From Amorphophallus konjac (Eukaryota > Streptophyta > Magnoliopsida > Alismatales > Araceae), in NCBI GenBank assembly GCA_022559845.1, contig JAHNEJ010001965.1:1-64000 (forward strand): a DNA stretch of 64,000 nt, read 5' to 3'. The notes below the pieces were generated by a model. It ran no database searches. It saw nothing but the letters and a program-made list of their open reading frames with translations, and had not been told where the DNA came from. Shown here in pieces: positions 33,960-46,006 of this stretch. Numbering within the stretch: position 1 is the stretch's first letter; each line of letters starts with the position of its first letter. Position numbers and translations under genes: made by a program.

Positions 33960-34930
33960 ATCTTCGTCACTGTATCAATATCACTGTCGAGAGTTTCATT
34001 CTACTTTATCTTAGACTGGATTGTAAATTTGAGAGACGTGGAAGGAGGGCACGGGAATAAATTTTCGGTTCTTGTTTCAATCCAGGACTGCGTCACGTGT
34101 GATATGTTCTTTTATTAGCATTTGAATAATTCTTGTGACATATTTTGTTGCTTCTTAGAAATGTGCCAGTAACTTGGACTAGAAGGAGAGGACGAAAATA
34201 AATTTTTGATTCTTGTGACATGTTTTGTTGCTTCAATCCAAGCGCTATCGCATTGCCAATAACATCACTCCGGCATTCATTTTTTATCTGTCGGATTTAG
34301 TTACATAAATACATAGGGTCAAGTTAGTTGGATGTCACATTTTTGATTAACAATAGTTTATGTTTAACCAACCAACAAAAACATACATCTAAGTGAATAC
34401 GTGGACAAGTTTTACACTATCCCTACTGTTTGGAAGCGTAAGGAATGATATAATCATATCAATTGTGAAATCACGTCAAAATTTATCTTATATTTGTATT
34501 TATATATACATTTAAAAGAAGTGTCTGTACGCTTCCCAAATATTTAACATGAAGGGAAGTATATTTTATTTTGTCTTGATATCCATAAAAAAGGTTAATT
34601 AAGAAGTAGGATTTTATTAAGAAGACGCAAGAAACTAATGTGCCACACGAGGCTTTCCGGGGGAATTAATGAGAGCTATAGGTTTTATGACTAATGACTA
34701 ATATAGAGGTAAAACAAAAAAAAATCGGATAAATAAGATATGTATATATATATGTGTGCACGAAAACAGATGTATCTTTCTTTTACCACCCGGAGTCAAA
34801 ACTTGGGAGGTATTGCACGAGACCTCCGAGCGGATGGGCGGCAGAGACTCGACTTCTGAACCTTTGAACCGGAAGAGACTCCGCTGGGAATCATATCTTT
34901 GAACCGGCGGAAAAAAATCGCCCATTTCTT
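33960..34930. other. Intergenic, A/T-rich, no gene seen
   Basis: A duplicated motif, TTCTTGTGACATRTTTTGTTGCTTC, occurs near 34131-34155 and 34211-34235. No coding region is recognised. Confidence 0.35.
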
Positions 34931-34935
34931 TTAAA

Positions 34936-34936
<1 letters not shown>

Positions 34937-35016
<80 letters not shown>

Positions 35017-35039
35017 TATATATATATATATATATATAT
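34937..35039. repeat. (AT)n(AG)n(AT)n compound microsatellite
   Basis: About 14 AT units, about 25 AG/GA units and about 13 AT units in uninterrupted series. Confidence 0.97.
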
Positions 35040-35493
35040 TACTTTTAATAGATATATATTTAAATATTTTATTAAAATATATTAATTAAAGAATAATAAT
35101 TAGCATAATAATTAATTTTAATAAAATATATTAATATCTTTATTTTTATTTTTAAAGATTTATATAATCTATAGATCCAATCAATCATCAAAGGACACAT
35201 ACCTCCCGTTCACTATTTATATATAATTATATATATATATACAAGAAGATAAGCAAGAAAGTTTTTCACTCTCTTTGTACAATCCTCGGTGAGAGCTGTA
35301 AATTTATCTGCCTATGTTCTTAAATTACCTATAAAAAAACTTTTAAAAACCCACGAGATAAAACCGAAAGTCAAAATTACCTGGTCAACAGCAAGGTAAC
35401 CCGTTCCAGTAGCCTCCCCCGACCCACCACGTCCCACCGTCTAAAACGGGAACGGCTGCCCAGGTGCCCTTCCCCTCGCAGGTCCTCCGTGGC

Positions 35494-35501
35494 CTATAAA
35501 T
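35494..35501 (+). promoter_or_regulatory. TATA box of the LEA-like gene
   Basis: CTATAAAT lies 121 bp upstream of the ATG at 35615, giving an expected leader of about 90 nt. The left copy has CATAATAAAT at this place. Confidence 0.75.
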
Positions 35502-35614
35502 GGAGGTCGTATTCCAACCCCGTTTCCTGCAAGCACTGCACGTCGTGCACGAAGAGAGCAGAACAGAGCACCGGCATTCCAGTTCCATCTCGTTCTCAGT
35601 TCTTCAGAGAGAAG

Positions 35615-36108
35615 ATGTCGAGCATCCAGGAGACCTTCAAGGGCGGCGAGGCCCGTGGCACAGGCGAGGTGGGTTTCCTTTGTCTTGTTCTGTGCACCCC
35701 GCATACATGCATGGTCATGGCTTCTCTGACGGCTCTGGCTCTGCTCTTCCCGTCCCCTTGTCTTTGATTCTGATTTTGGCTTCCGCAGGCGAAGGCTGGA
35801 CAGATGATGGATTCTGCGAGGGACACTGCCTCCAGGGCCTCCCAGTCTGCCCAGGAGAACACGGAGAAAGCTTCGGGCTTCTTCCAGCAGGTCGATCCGC
35901 CCTCCCCTCCCCCTTATTAATGTTCCACCCCGAGAAGAAGCCCATCTCTCTCTCTCTCTCTCTCTCTCTGTAACACGTTTCTTAATTTGGGTCAATGCAG
36001 ACTGGGGAGGAAGTGAAGAGCATGGCTCAGGGTGCAGTGGACACTGTGAAGAACACCCTCGGAATGGGAGACAACACCCCCTCCAGCAACACCCGGGGCA
36101 GCAATTAG
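35615..36108 (+). CDS. Small LEA-like stress protein (87 residues), three exons
   Basis: Exons are 35615-35668, 35789-35890 and 36001-36108, with introns of 120 and 110 bp obeying GT-AG. The protein starts MSSIQETFKGGEARG and is hydrophilic. It lacks Cys and Trp and is rich in Ala, Ser, Gln, Glu and Lys. Its middle part, QMMDSARDTASRASQSAQE, looks like an amphipathic 11-residue-type LEA repeat. The C-terminal part has VKSMAQGAVDTVKNTLGMG, a block seen in small group-4/KIN-type LEA-like proteins of many plants. Such proteins are largely unfolded in solution, gain helix on drying and are thought to protect proteins or membranes during water or cold stress. No signal peptide or membrane segment is seen. 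The exact subfamily is uncertain. It is transcribed away from the HIPP gene, head to head with its broken inverted copy. Confidence 0.85.
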
Positions 36109-37489
36109 TGAGAATATGGAGCTTCTGAAATAACCCACCGCAGGCCCCCCCTTGCATGCCGCTGTCCCTGCGATGTTTTCTATATCTCATTCTTCTGTTA
36201 GGTTCTGCAGCCCGCCCGAGCAAGGTAGCGAAGGTGATATACCCCTGGGTACCCTGTATGCATATGTGCCTTGCCTCTTGCCGGTGTTGTCTTCGGTTTC
36301 TAGTACTGCTAGCTGTCACAGACAGAACTTACTCCATTAATTATAACCAGTTAAATTTGTTCTTCTTTGTGCCTAGATTTCCAGGGATTGGAGGGTTTAT
36401 GTAGGTGACGGATCGAGTACTTTTGGTTCTTTCTCTTGCTTCTATATATAAAAGTGTGATGATGAGCTGTTTGTTTGCTGTAACCTGGCCAAAGTCTGCT
36501 GCATGCTCTTATTGTAGTCTTCAACACCCTCCCCCCCCGCGTGCCTCAATCAGGTTTTTCATAGGATATGTCCACGTCCACTTGGGAACGATGATCATCT
36601 GACGACGTACGTACGCCCTCAATAATGTCTTGATTTTGAAATTATTAAGTAATGCTAAATCTATCTTAAAACCTGGGAGTGTTTTGTTTAGATGACTGTA
36701 GAATATTAATTTACAGACGAAGTTTTTATAGGGTGTTTATGAATATTTTTTAAAGTTATTTCTATCTTAAAAATTATCTTGTGTATGTTTTTTAATTAAA
36801 TTTTAAAATTGATAAAAATGACAATATCAATTTGACATAAATGTCATATTTTTTAAAAATTGTGCAAATTTATTTGACAGATACTAGTCTCTTCATTATT
36901 TTTTAAAATTATTAAATGTCATAATCATTCTTCGTCATCTTGACTCGAATTTTTAATTGTTTAGTAACAACATTAAAACTAAATTTATTGATAAATTCTG
37001 ATCTCATTGATTACCATGTTTCGTGCTTTCAATTAATTGATATTTTTTTCAACACGACAATGTTCTACGGACATTTTAGTTAGATAAAAATTAATCGATT
37101 TTGATTTTTTCTCAATCTTTTATTAAGATCACTAATTTATCGAGGATACTTGTGTTTCGGATCTCATATCTATCAAATATATTAAAATATAAAAGAATAC
37201 AATATCAATTCAAAAAATATATAATCAAGTGATTCTTTACCACGATGAAATTGCCATCCACCTCAATCCCGAAGCATTTAGTTAGGATACTCGTGGAGTT
37301 ATTTGCATATGATCGTTTTTATTAAAATAAAATGGTAAAAAAATAAAATAGCACATCTTTATCTTAGATTTTAAATTAATATCTTCCGGCAATCTAAAGG
37401 GATAGAATTTGAATTTTGCATTCTTTTTATATCAATCTAAAAAAGAATCTGATAATTTTAGTACATTAACGTTCACAATGTTACAAGAC

Positions 37490-38639
37490 TCATCACTAAC
37501 ATCTATTTTAGGAATATCGCCGAGTAGTAGTCCTCGTCCTTATTCTTGTCCTTTAATATATAAGAGGGCATATCCTTATCTGTACGTATCCTCATCTTCC
37601 TCAAAAATATCCTAGGCAATACATATGCACATGCAAACATAAGTTATTGGACAAGACACAAGACAAACGGGTGAACTTAACGGTTCTTATTGCGTTGCTT
37701 CTAAGAGGAGAAAGATAAAGAAACCCGAATTCTAATTGGATATGACGAGGCATAGGTTAATTATTGACAGCTCGCGGTCGACGTAATTTTTATTTGTCCA
37801 AAATGTGCGCAAATCTGAAATGGACGGTTAACCGGATACAAAAAACAGTAAATCATGATTGCTGCCTAAAGCTATTTGGAAACGCATCCCTATCCCCAAA
37901 TCCCGACAAATGTGTATCCCTTGAGCTTAAAAAACATATGGATAAATAGATACTTGGGTATTATTTACATTCCCAGAGATAGTCCTATGATCCTTAACTT
38001 AGAGACGGACTCAAAAGTACACGAGAGAGCAGGGAGAGAGGAAAACGAGAGTTTTAGATATGGAGAGGGTGCTAAGTGGGACATTGAGTGCTCGGAAACG
38101 AGGTTGGAGTCATGGAGGCATTAGAGTTCTCTATGTATCTCTCTAGAGGTAAGAATGCGACTGTGTCTATGCGTGTTGCGATCTCTTGTACGTCAGAATG
38201 TGTCCGTTTTAGGTTCATCTGGAACCCTATTTATGTCGATTGTCGTGACGTCGTCTCTTTCCTGACTTAGCGACGGCATGATTAGTGGAGCGATGATTTA
38301 TTCGATCGTGAGGATCATTCGTTGTCCACTCGTCTGTTTCTTGAGAAAATATATCATGACAGACATTTCGGTGGCGTGAGTGAGATTCAACGTTCGTCAA
38401 GATAAGTCTCATAACTCTTACCTCAACGTTCACCCGTTAGCGAATTTCATGACATCCGGGATGCACATGTGTAGAGATTGAGCTCACGAGTCGGCCAGTC
38501 CCAAGCGGACCTCAATTGGACAACATTCTTGGGGTGGGGCCGGTTGGTGATAACTGTACTAGGCCTGACGATAATGGACTACTTCGGGCCTGACGTTACT
38601 GGGCCTGGATGGACCTGGCATTTTTCCCGCTCCTCAAGT
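37490..38639. other. Unassigned, partly LTR-like sequence
   Basis: No gene is seen. A minus-strand TATA-like ATAAATAGGGTTCC lies at 38223-38236. The surrounding context loosely resembles the LTR-like stretch at 46994-47247 (CCTATTTAT, GACTTA, TCGTCC in the same order). GGGCCTGACGTTACTGGG near 38587-38604 resembles the repeat upstream of H. I read it as degraded LTR sequence. Confidence 0.35.
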
Positions 38640-39906
38640 CAGTGGCGGAGCTAGGAATATTTAGAAGGGGGGGTAAAATAAAACTAATATAATAAAAATT
38701 ATTCATTTTTATTCAAGTAGAAGATATTTTACAAGTGAGTTATCCACAACGGGTCTTCATATTCTGAAAGTGTTACATTATTGCCTCATTGTCAATGCTC
38801 TGGTTGACGATTTCCAAAAAAACAGTTCTATTTTTAACAATTCAGATGGACTAGCCATGAATAAACTAAATGTTGCATATAGAAAAATATATAAAAAATA
38901 TAGAATTACTCAAGATAAAAAGATGTTCCCAAAACAGATTATTGCCTCATTGTCAATACTCTGGTTGAATATTTTCAAAAAAAATTCTATTTTTAACAAT
39001 TCAGATGGACTAGCCATGAATAAACTAAATGTTGCATATAGAAAAATGTATAAAAAATATAGAATTCGTCAAGATAAAAAGCTGTTCCCAAAAAACTTCG
39101 GAGATAAAAGAAACATCAGATCCACTCGGACCACTCATATACCTTGATGAACTCCTAGTCAAAAATTACTTCACCTTCAAAATTAGGGACACGATTTTCG
39201 ACGAGCGGGAGCTGGCTCTGGATTATATTATTGAAATAAAGAATCACAAATAAGCATAACTGAGGGGAAGAACCAGGTTAAACTATTGAGGATTTGAGGT
39301 ATGTAAAATGTCCGTGATTAGGAATACACCAAGTAAGAATTAAACAGAAAGACAAAATCAAAGCCCCCAAAGAAATACTTTCCATAAAACCCTATGGTAA
39401 AACTCTACCATCAAATAGATAACAAGAGAATCGAGCAAGGGAAAAAACTCACGGCATTGACAGAGAAGTTCTTCCGAGTGGAGTGGGGTCGAGGGTCGAT
39501 CCTGTTGGATGTGCGGATCGGAGAGACTTGCTACAAATCGACCCTATGTATAGTCCCACGGCCCTCCTTTTTTTTTGTTTTATGCTCAACCGTGAAAACA
39601 ACCTACACACAGTTTCTCAGCCGCAATACGTACCTTTTTACAATTTTAGTTGTGCAGCCTTCGTCCTCCTTATATCTCCTTTAGGTTTCCAACTTACAAA
39701 ATATAATCTTGATCGTTGATTTAATTGATGGTACGGTTAAACAACTACAGGAAATATGGTGGGTCATAATGATACGTTTTGATCACTTTTAGCAATGGGT
39801 AAAAATGTAATGATCCCATAATATAAGGGGGCAAATTTAAAGCTCTCAAAATAATTGTATCGAGGTCAAGGGTTGCCCCCCCTTGTCCCCCCTGGCTCCG
39901 CCACTG
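38640..39906. mobile_element. hAT-like non-autonomous element (1,267 bp) with 8-bp TSD
   Basis: Terminal inverted repeats are CAGTGGCGGAGCTAGG at the left and, inverted, CAGTGGCGGAGCCAGG at the right (15 of 16). CCTCAAGT is duplicated exactly at 38632-38639 and 39907-39914. An 8-bp TSD is the mark of hAT transposition. No transposase domain is seen. Inside, a ~165-bp segment is repeated in tandem (about 38772-38936 and 38937-39085), giving the two similar peptides that read GLAMNKLNVAYRK. These frames are shadows of the duplication and I do not call them genes. A decayed relative lies at 29521-29800. Confidence 0.85.
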
Positions 39907-39914
39907 CCTCAAGT

Positions 39915-40410
39915 ATAAATATTTCATAATAAATTCAAACTTCTTGAGCTGTTGAAATATTTGAAAATTGTCTCTTTTTAAAGTTTTATCAAGATCTATA
40001 CATATAATTTCTTTGAAATAATGTAGAGGCTAAAAAGTATCTCATTTGCCTCGTACTACATCTTTAAGATTTATTGGACGGAGAAGAGCAGTCAATGACA
40101 AAAAAGAAACATGCGCACTAAAAAGAGACGTCATAAAGAGCCCTGGGAGCGATTTCATGGGACAACCCTCCGATATTTAAACAAGATCCATCCGAGAGGA
40201 GGGAACCAAATAACATGTGAGTAGAGAGAGAGGAGGAGGAAGTAGCCTACATTTTGGAGTCTGAGGAGGGCGTGGAGAGCGCTCGGAGGATGCTCGGAAA
40301 AGATAAGGAGTGCTCAGAGAGATATAAAGAGAAGAATCGTGAAGGAATCTCTCTGTCTCTGATCTACTATATGAGCTTCCTTTGATGGCAAGCACTTGGG
40401 GAACCCTCTA
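39915..40410 (-). other. LTR-like flank interrupted by Copia-3
   Basis: It continues, on the minus strand, the LTR-like sequence at 46994-47247. Copia-3 with its CTCTA duplication lies between the two halves. It is rich in CT on the minus strand downstream of the TATA at 47084. No protein is seen. Confidence 0.45.
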
Positions 40411-41397
40411 TGTTGGGTTGAAGTGGATTAGATTGAGAGTGTTCTTAAGAAAGGGAAACTCAAAGGTTTATCCAAAGGGTGCTACCTCAAGTGTTGTGTT
40501 TTGTATGGGGACTTTTATCCCACATTGGAAAACACAAAGAGGTGAGGGGACCTTATAGTTCCTAGGGCCCCCTGGACTATGTCTTATAGACAATAGTGGG
40601 GGTAAGCTAGGACCTATCACACGCACGCACGCGCCGGGCCGGGCGGGGCTGGGCGGGCGCGCGTGTGTGTGTGAAGTGCGGGTCCAGCCGGCTTGTCCTG
40701 GCACTCTTTTGGATTTCTTTTTACTGTTTTGCCCTTTCTTGGAGAGAAAGAGGGGTCTCCGAATGGTTTTTGTTTGGAGGCGGACCGTCGCGGGCGTGTG
40801 TATAACAGGAGTGATTAGCATTACCCTAATCACGGGTTATCCTGTTCTGCTATTTTTTACTTCCCCGAGGAACCGCTCGCGCTCCGCTCTCTATCTCTCG
40901 TCTCTCCGTCGGTTGCAGCCGCTGCTCCGTTGCTCTGCCTCCCTTGCATATCACCAACATCGTTCGGCCGTCGACGTCTTCTTCGTCGGTGTTCGCTGCT
41001 GTCTTTCGTCGGTGATCGGTGCATGTTCTTCGACCTACATATTTTTCCTTTAAGAAGAGATCTAGGTTTCTCGCATAGCATTTTTTACTAGATTCTTAAG
41101 AGTGCGCTTAAGGGTCTTGTGTTAGTAGTCGTATCCTGGGGGAAGACCGCCATACTCATCGCACCGTTCTTGTGAGGGGTGATATCTTCTCTAAGGGGAG
41201 TCTCTTTGAGACGCTTCTACTACATATTTAATTGTTCTACAACCATGTTTTACACTATAATCATGTTTATTAATCTTGTTTCTTGGTCGTTCTTTGTTGA
41301 ATCAACCCCATATGCATGTATGCTCTGGTTTGCCTTGTATATATTGTGGTCCGGTTGTTGCCATGATGTCACCCCATTACACTGTTTATTCCCAACA
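40411..41397 (+). repeat. 5' LTR of Copia-3
   Basis: It begins TGTTGGGTTGAAG and ends TTTATTCCCAACA, a perfect short terminal inverted repeat TGTTGGG/CCCAACA. It contains a GC-rich (CGCA/GGGCC) patch at 40618-40665. Confidence 0.95.
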
Positions 41398-41418
41398 GTC
41401 TTAGAGAAGATATCGTTC
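41398..41418 (+). other. Leader of Copia-3 without a canonical primer-binding site
   Basis: Only 21 nt separate the LTR end from the gag ATG at 41419. They read GTCTTAGAGAAGATATC..., with no TGG start and no resemblance to the initiator tRNA-Met PBS seen in the other elements. Confidence 0.7.
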
Positions 41419-44400
41419 ATGGCATCGTCATCTTCAATGAGTTTTGGAACCAGGGTGGACATGTCTGGGATGCCCGCGAAATTTGCTGGGCAACACTTTA
41501 AGCGTTGGCAACAACGCATGAAGATGTGGTTCACCATGGTTGGTCTAATCTCATTGTTAGAGTCGGACCCCCCTGTGATAGATGAAAACGACCCCGAGAG
41601 TGCTAAGAAGGCTGAAGAGTGGAATACTAGAGACAGGTTAGGACATGTGTGCATTCTAACTGCACTGTCGGATGTCCTGTTTGATGTCTATAGTACTTCC
41701 ACCTTCAACACTATTAAAGCTCTGTGGAATGAACTTGATCGGAAGTACAATACCGAGGACCAAGGTCTGGAAAAGTACTCCGTGGGCAAGTTCCTTAAAT
41801 TCCAGATGGTCGAGAATAAGTCTATAGAGGAGCAGGCACATGAGCTTCTACTTATGTTCCATGGTTTGGCTGAGGCAGACATGAAAATGCCTGAAAAACT
41901 CCAAGTCATGTGCATCATAGAGAAATTGCCTAGATCCTGGGAGGATTTTGGCATGGGCCTCAAGCACCGCAAAGGGGCTATCTCTCTTGATGATTTGATG
42001 AGGGCTGTAGCCATTGAAGAGGAACATAGGAAGGAAAAGCCCAATATGCATGTGGATGCAAGTGCAAACCTAGTGATGAAGCATAAGGGTAAAGATCCAA
42101 AAGGCAAGCCCAAGGTTGATTCCACTGTTCAGATGAAACCTAAGGGAAAGATAAAGAAGAAGAAGGTACTGGGACAGTGTTGGAATTGTGGTGACAAGGG
42201 TCACATGCGCAATGACTGTCCTAAAAAGAAGGAAAAATTGCTGAACAAAGCCATGCTGACCCATGAAATTCCAGCACAGGTCCATGTGGTGATTGGGGGA
42301 TCTTCTTCTGGTATGGAGTATGTTTCTCTAAATCCTCAATTATTTACTATTTATGAACCAAATGAGTGGTTGGTGGACACTGGAGCCAATGTGCATCTAT
42401 GTGCTGACAGGGCTAATTTTGTGTCTTATCAGGCAACCCATGATCGCTCCGTGACAATGGGAAATGGAAGTACAGCTAGGGTGCTAGGAGTTGGACGTGT
42501 GAACCTGAAGTTTACTTCATGGCGTGTTCTTACTCTTTCCTTAGTGTACCATGTTCCTAGTGTTAAGAGGAATATTTTATCTGGTTCTGTTTTAGTAAGG
42601 GAGGGTTGTGAACTGAACTTTAAATGTAATAAAGTTGTTATACTCTATCTGAAGACTTTTATTGCGAAAGGTTATCTTTCTGATGGTTTGTTTAAAATCT
42701 TTGTGGATCATGTGATGAACAGAAATGTGAATGATAGTGCTTCAATTTCTACTTCTGTTCCTGTTGCTTATAATGTTATAGATTCATCTGAATTATGGCA
42801 TGCCCGTTTAGGTCATCTTAATTTCAATTCTTTGAAATGTATGATGAATCTGAAATTGATTCCTGAGCATACTGTTGATAAAACTAAGAAATGTGATATC
42901 TGTGTACAGGTTAAACAACCCAGAAAACCTTTTCATTCTGTGGTTAGAGATTCAGATATTCTGGATCTGGTGCATTCAGATATTTGTGAGTTTAATGGTG
43001 TGTTGACTAGGGATCATAAAAAGTATTTCATTACCTTTATTGATGACTGTAGTAGATACTGTTATGTGTCTTTGCTTAGATCTAAGGATGAGACTTTGCA
43101 AAAGTTTATCATCTTTAAGAAGGAAGCAGAAACATAATTTGGCAGAGTTCTTAAGAAGTTGAGGTCAGACAGAGGAGGAGAGTATACTTCTAGTCTGTTT
43201 GTGGAATATTGCCAAGATCATTGCATTATTCATGAAACAACCGCCCCATACTCTCCTCAGTCTAATGGGATAGCAGAAAGGAAGAACCGGGTATTCATAG
43301 ACATGGTCAACTCTCTCCTGCAGAGTTCGGGACTACCAAAGTATATGTGGGGGGAAGCTTTGAATACGGCTTGCCTTATTCTGAATCATATTCCCCTGAA
43401 ACATAGAGATAGTAGTCCAATTGAACTTTGGAGAGATAGGAAACCTAGTTTGAAATTTCTCAAAGTGTGGGGGTGCCTTGCAAAGGTACTTGTTCCTGAG
43501 CACAAGAGAAAGAAACTAGGGCCTAAGACAGTTGACGCCGTCTTTCTAGGCTATGCTGAAAATAGCTATGCATACAGGTTTCTGGTTATTAAATCAGAAA
43601 TTCCTGGCATAGATATTAACACCATAGTCGAGTTTCGAGATGCCACGTTCTTCGAAAATATTTTTCCCATGAAGACTGGTTTGCCTCAACATTTCACTTC
43701 TGAGACTGTAGTCTCTACATCTGATTCTATTCCAGAACATGTGGAAAGAATGACAAATGTGGGGGCTGATGCGTCCGAACCTTATCCTGATACTTGTGAT
43801 CAAGAAGAGGTTGAACCAAGAAGGAGTAAAAGATAAAGGGTAGCCAAGGATTATGGAAGTGATTTTGTTACTTTCCAGATCACGGGTGACCCCCCAACCT
43901 TTCGAGATGCCATGGCTTCACCGGAAGCAAGGCATTGGAAGGATGCCATTAAGAGTGAGATAGATTCCATTCTTGCTAATGGCACTTGGGTGTTAGTTGA
44001 TCCTCCTCCTGGTTCAAAGACCATAGGATGCAAATGGGTCTTTAAGAAGAAACTAAAGCCAGATGGAACCATTGACAAGTATAAAGCCAGGCTTGTGGCT
44101 AAGGGTTTCAAACAATTGGAGGGGATAGATTACTTTGATACCTATTCTCCTGTCACTAGGATGACCACAATCAGAGTGCTTATAGCACTGGCTTCCTTAT
44201 ATAATCTGACTGTCCATCAAATGGATGTCAAGACTGCCTTCCTTAATGGTGATCTTGATGAAGAGATTTATATGGATCAGCCTGAAGGATTTGTGGCTCC
44301 AGGTAGTGAAAACCAAGTTTGTAGACTTATTAAGTCTCTATATGGTTTGAAACAAGCCCCTAAGCAATGGCATGAAAAGTTTGACATAACTATCATGTCA

Positions 44401-45465
44401 TTTGGATTTGTAGTCAATGAGTTTGACAAGTGTATCTATCACAAAGTTAAGGGAAATGAATATGTAATCTTATGCCTATATGTAGATGATATCTTGTTGT
44501 TTGGAAGCAATTTGAGAATTATAATTGAGACTAAATCATTCTTAAGTAGCAGATTTGAAATGAAGGATATGGGTGAGGTAAATATAATTCTGGGGCTGAC
44601 TCTTATTAGATCAGCTGAAGGGATAGCAATTTCTCAATCTCACTATGTTGAGAAAATTTTGGAGAAATTTGGCTATCAGAATTGTAAAGCTGTCTGTACA
44701 CCTTATGATCCTTCTAGAATTTTCTGCAAGAACAAGAGTGGTGATCCTGTGTCTCAATTACGGTATTCTCATGTTATAGGGAGCTTAATGTATCTTGCAA
44801 ACTGTACTAGACCAGACATTTCATATGCTGTGTCTAAACTCAGTAGATACACGAGCTGTCCTGACCATACTCATTGGGAAGGCTTAGATAGGGTTCTGAG
44901 GTACCTAAAAGGTATCATGACCCTGGGCTTGCATTTTCAAAGATTCCCTGTTGTCCTTGAGGGATATAGTGATGCAAGCTGGATAGCTGAAAACTCAGGG
45001 AGCAATGGTGTCACAGGGTATGTTTTTACTCTGGGAGGTGGTGCAGTCGCCTGGAGGTCGACTAAACAAACCATCTTGTCTCGGTCTACTTTTGAGGCTG
45101 AATTGTGTGCTTTGAACACAACTGGCTTGGAGGCTGAATGGATCAGAGGTCTTCTGTCTGAACTCCCTCTGATGAGTCAGCCTATACCTGCGATCTCTGT
45201 GCATTGTGACAATATGACCACAATTGCAAAGGTCAAAAGTTCAAAGTACAATCAAAAAGAAAGGAGACACATTCATCTCAGACTTAAGTCTGTAAGGGAA
45301 TTAGTGTCTCAGGGAGTGATAGATGTGGACTTTGTTGGTACCAAGGACAATATAGCTGATCCTCTGACTAAAGGACTTAATAAAAGTCAAGTCCAAAAGT
45401 TTAGGATGGGGATGGGACTGAAACCCATCAGTTGTTCTCCTGCAGTGGCAACCCAACCTATCTGA
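41419..45465 (+). pseudogene. gag-pol: Copia-3 gag-pol polyprotein with two nonsense codons
   Basis: The frame has 1,348 codons from MASSSSMSFGTRV. The order is Gag (UBN2-type core with FKRWQQRMKMWF), zinc knuckle CWNCGDKGHMRNDC (about residue 253), protease DTGA (about 320), GAG-preintegrase WHARLGHL (about 459), integrase core with HSDIC (about 518), SDRGGEY (about 583) and ERKNR (about 620), reverse transcriptase from GCKWVFKKK with YVDD (about 1020), and RNase H with SDASW, FEAEL and CDN (about 1184, 1225, 1262). Stops occur at codon 573 (TAA, 43135-43137, inside integrase) and codon 806 (TAA, 43834-43836, before RT). Relatives have glutamine at such positions, so both fit C-to-T changes. 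No frameshift is seen. All catalytic motifs are otherwise present. The frame remains open backward into the LTR, but the first Met after the LTR is the likely start. Confidence 0.93.
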
Positions 45466-45995
45466 GTAGAGATCCTACAAAGTAGGTTCAATGTGGTAAT
45501 AACAAGTTGCTGAGAGGACTGGAAGGCACTTAATTTAGACAGATACTTTGTATCTGAGTTCCTCCCCTGTAATCCTAAACAAGCTAGTGCTTGTTACTGC
45601 AAGTTAAGGTTGAGTTATACACTCTTAATGGGTTCAAGCCTGGCAAGGCAGGATGTCAGCAGTGCATCCTTGGAGAAGCCCACCTAAGTGAGTACTACTG
45701 TGTGGCCGCAGTTAAAGAATTGGGTTATTCTTGAAAATGCTCATGAATCAGGACAGGGCGTATGGCCTTTAAAAGCGCCGGTTACTCTTTTTGCTATCAA
45801 TGAAACCTTATACCATGTTGTTTTCCTATAAGTAACCTTCACATCAAGAATCAAGTTCAAGATTTAGTTCACTTCGATTCTGTGAGGGGTGAAAATTGGA
45901 ACACTTATGTGAAGGTTCAAACCCGAAAGGTACCTTTACTGAAAACATGATATGTTTAAGTCTCTTCTGTGTGTTCCCTTTCTCAAACCTTGAGT

Positions 45996-46006
45996 TTGTG
46001 GGGGAA
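45996..46006 (+). other. Polypurine tract of Copia-3
   Basis: TTGTGGGGGAA immediately precedes the 3' LTR at 46007. Confidence 0.75.

Larger units (their letters stand above)
35219..37490. repeat. Right arm of the ~2.3-kb inverted duplication
   Basis: The reverse complement matches 27085-29515 from the inner A/T-rich border, through the LEA-like gene, to the A/T-rich downstream part with GATATTAATTTAAAAT. This arm lacks the MITE and the (CA)n and keeps the functional gene, so it is closer to the ancestral state. Confidence 0.9.

Noticed and set aside
35441..36319. Minus-strand frame of 292 codons opposite the LEA-like gene
   Set aside because: It is a shadow of the GC-rich exons and introns of the plus-strand gene. 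It also contains a low-complexity Arg/Glu repeat from the (CT)n tract.
38770..39253. Two similar peptides with GLAMNKLNVAYRK as a gene
   Set aside because: They come from an internal tandem duplication in a non-autonomous hAT-like element. There is no continuous frame or known domain.
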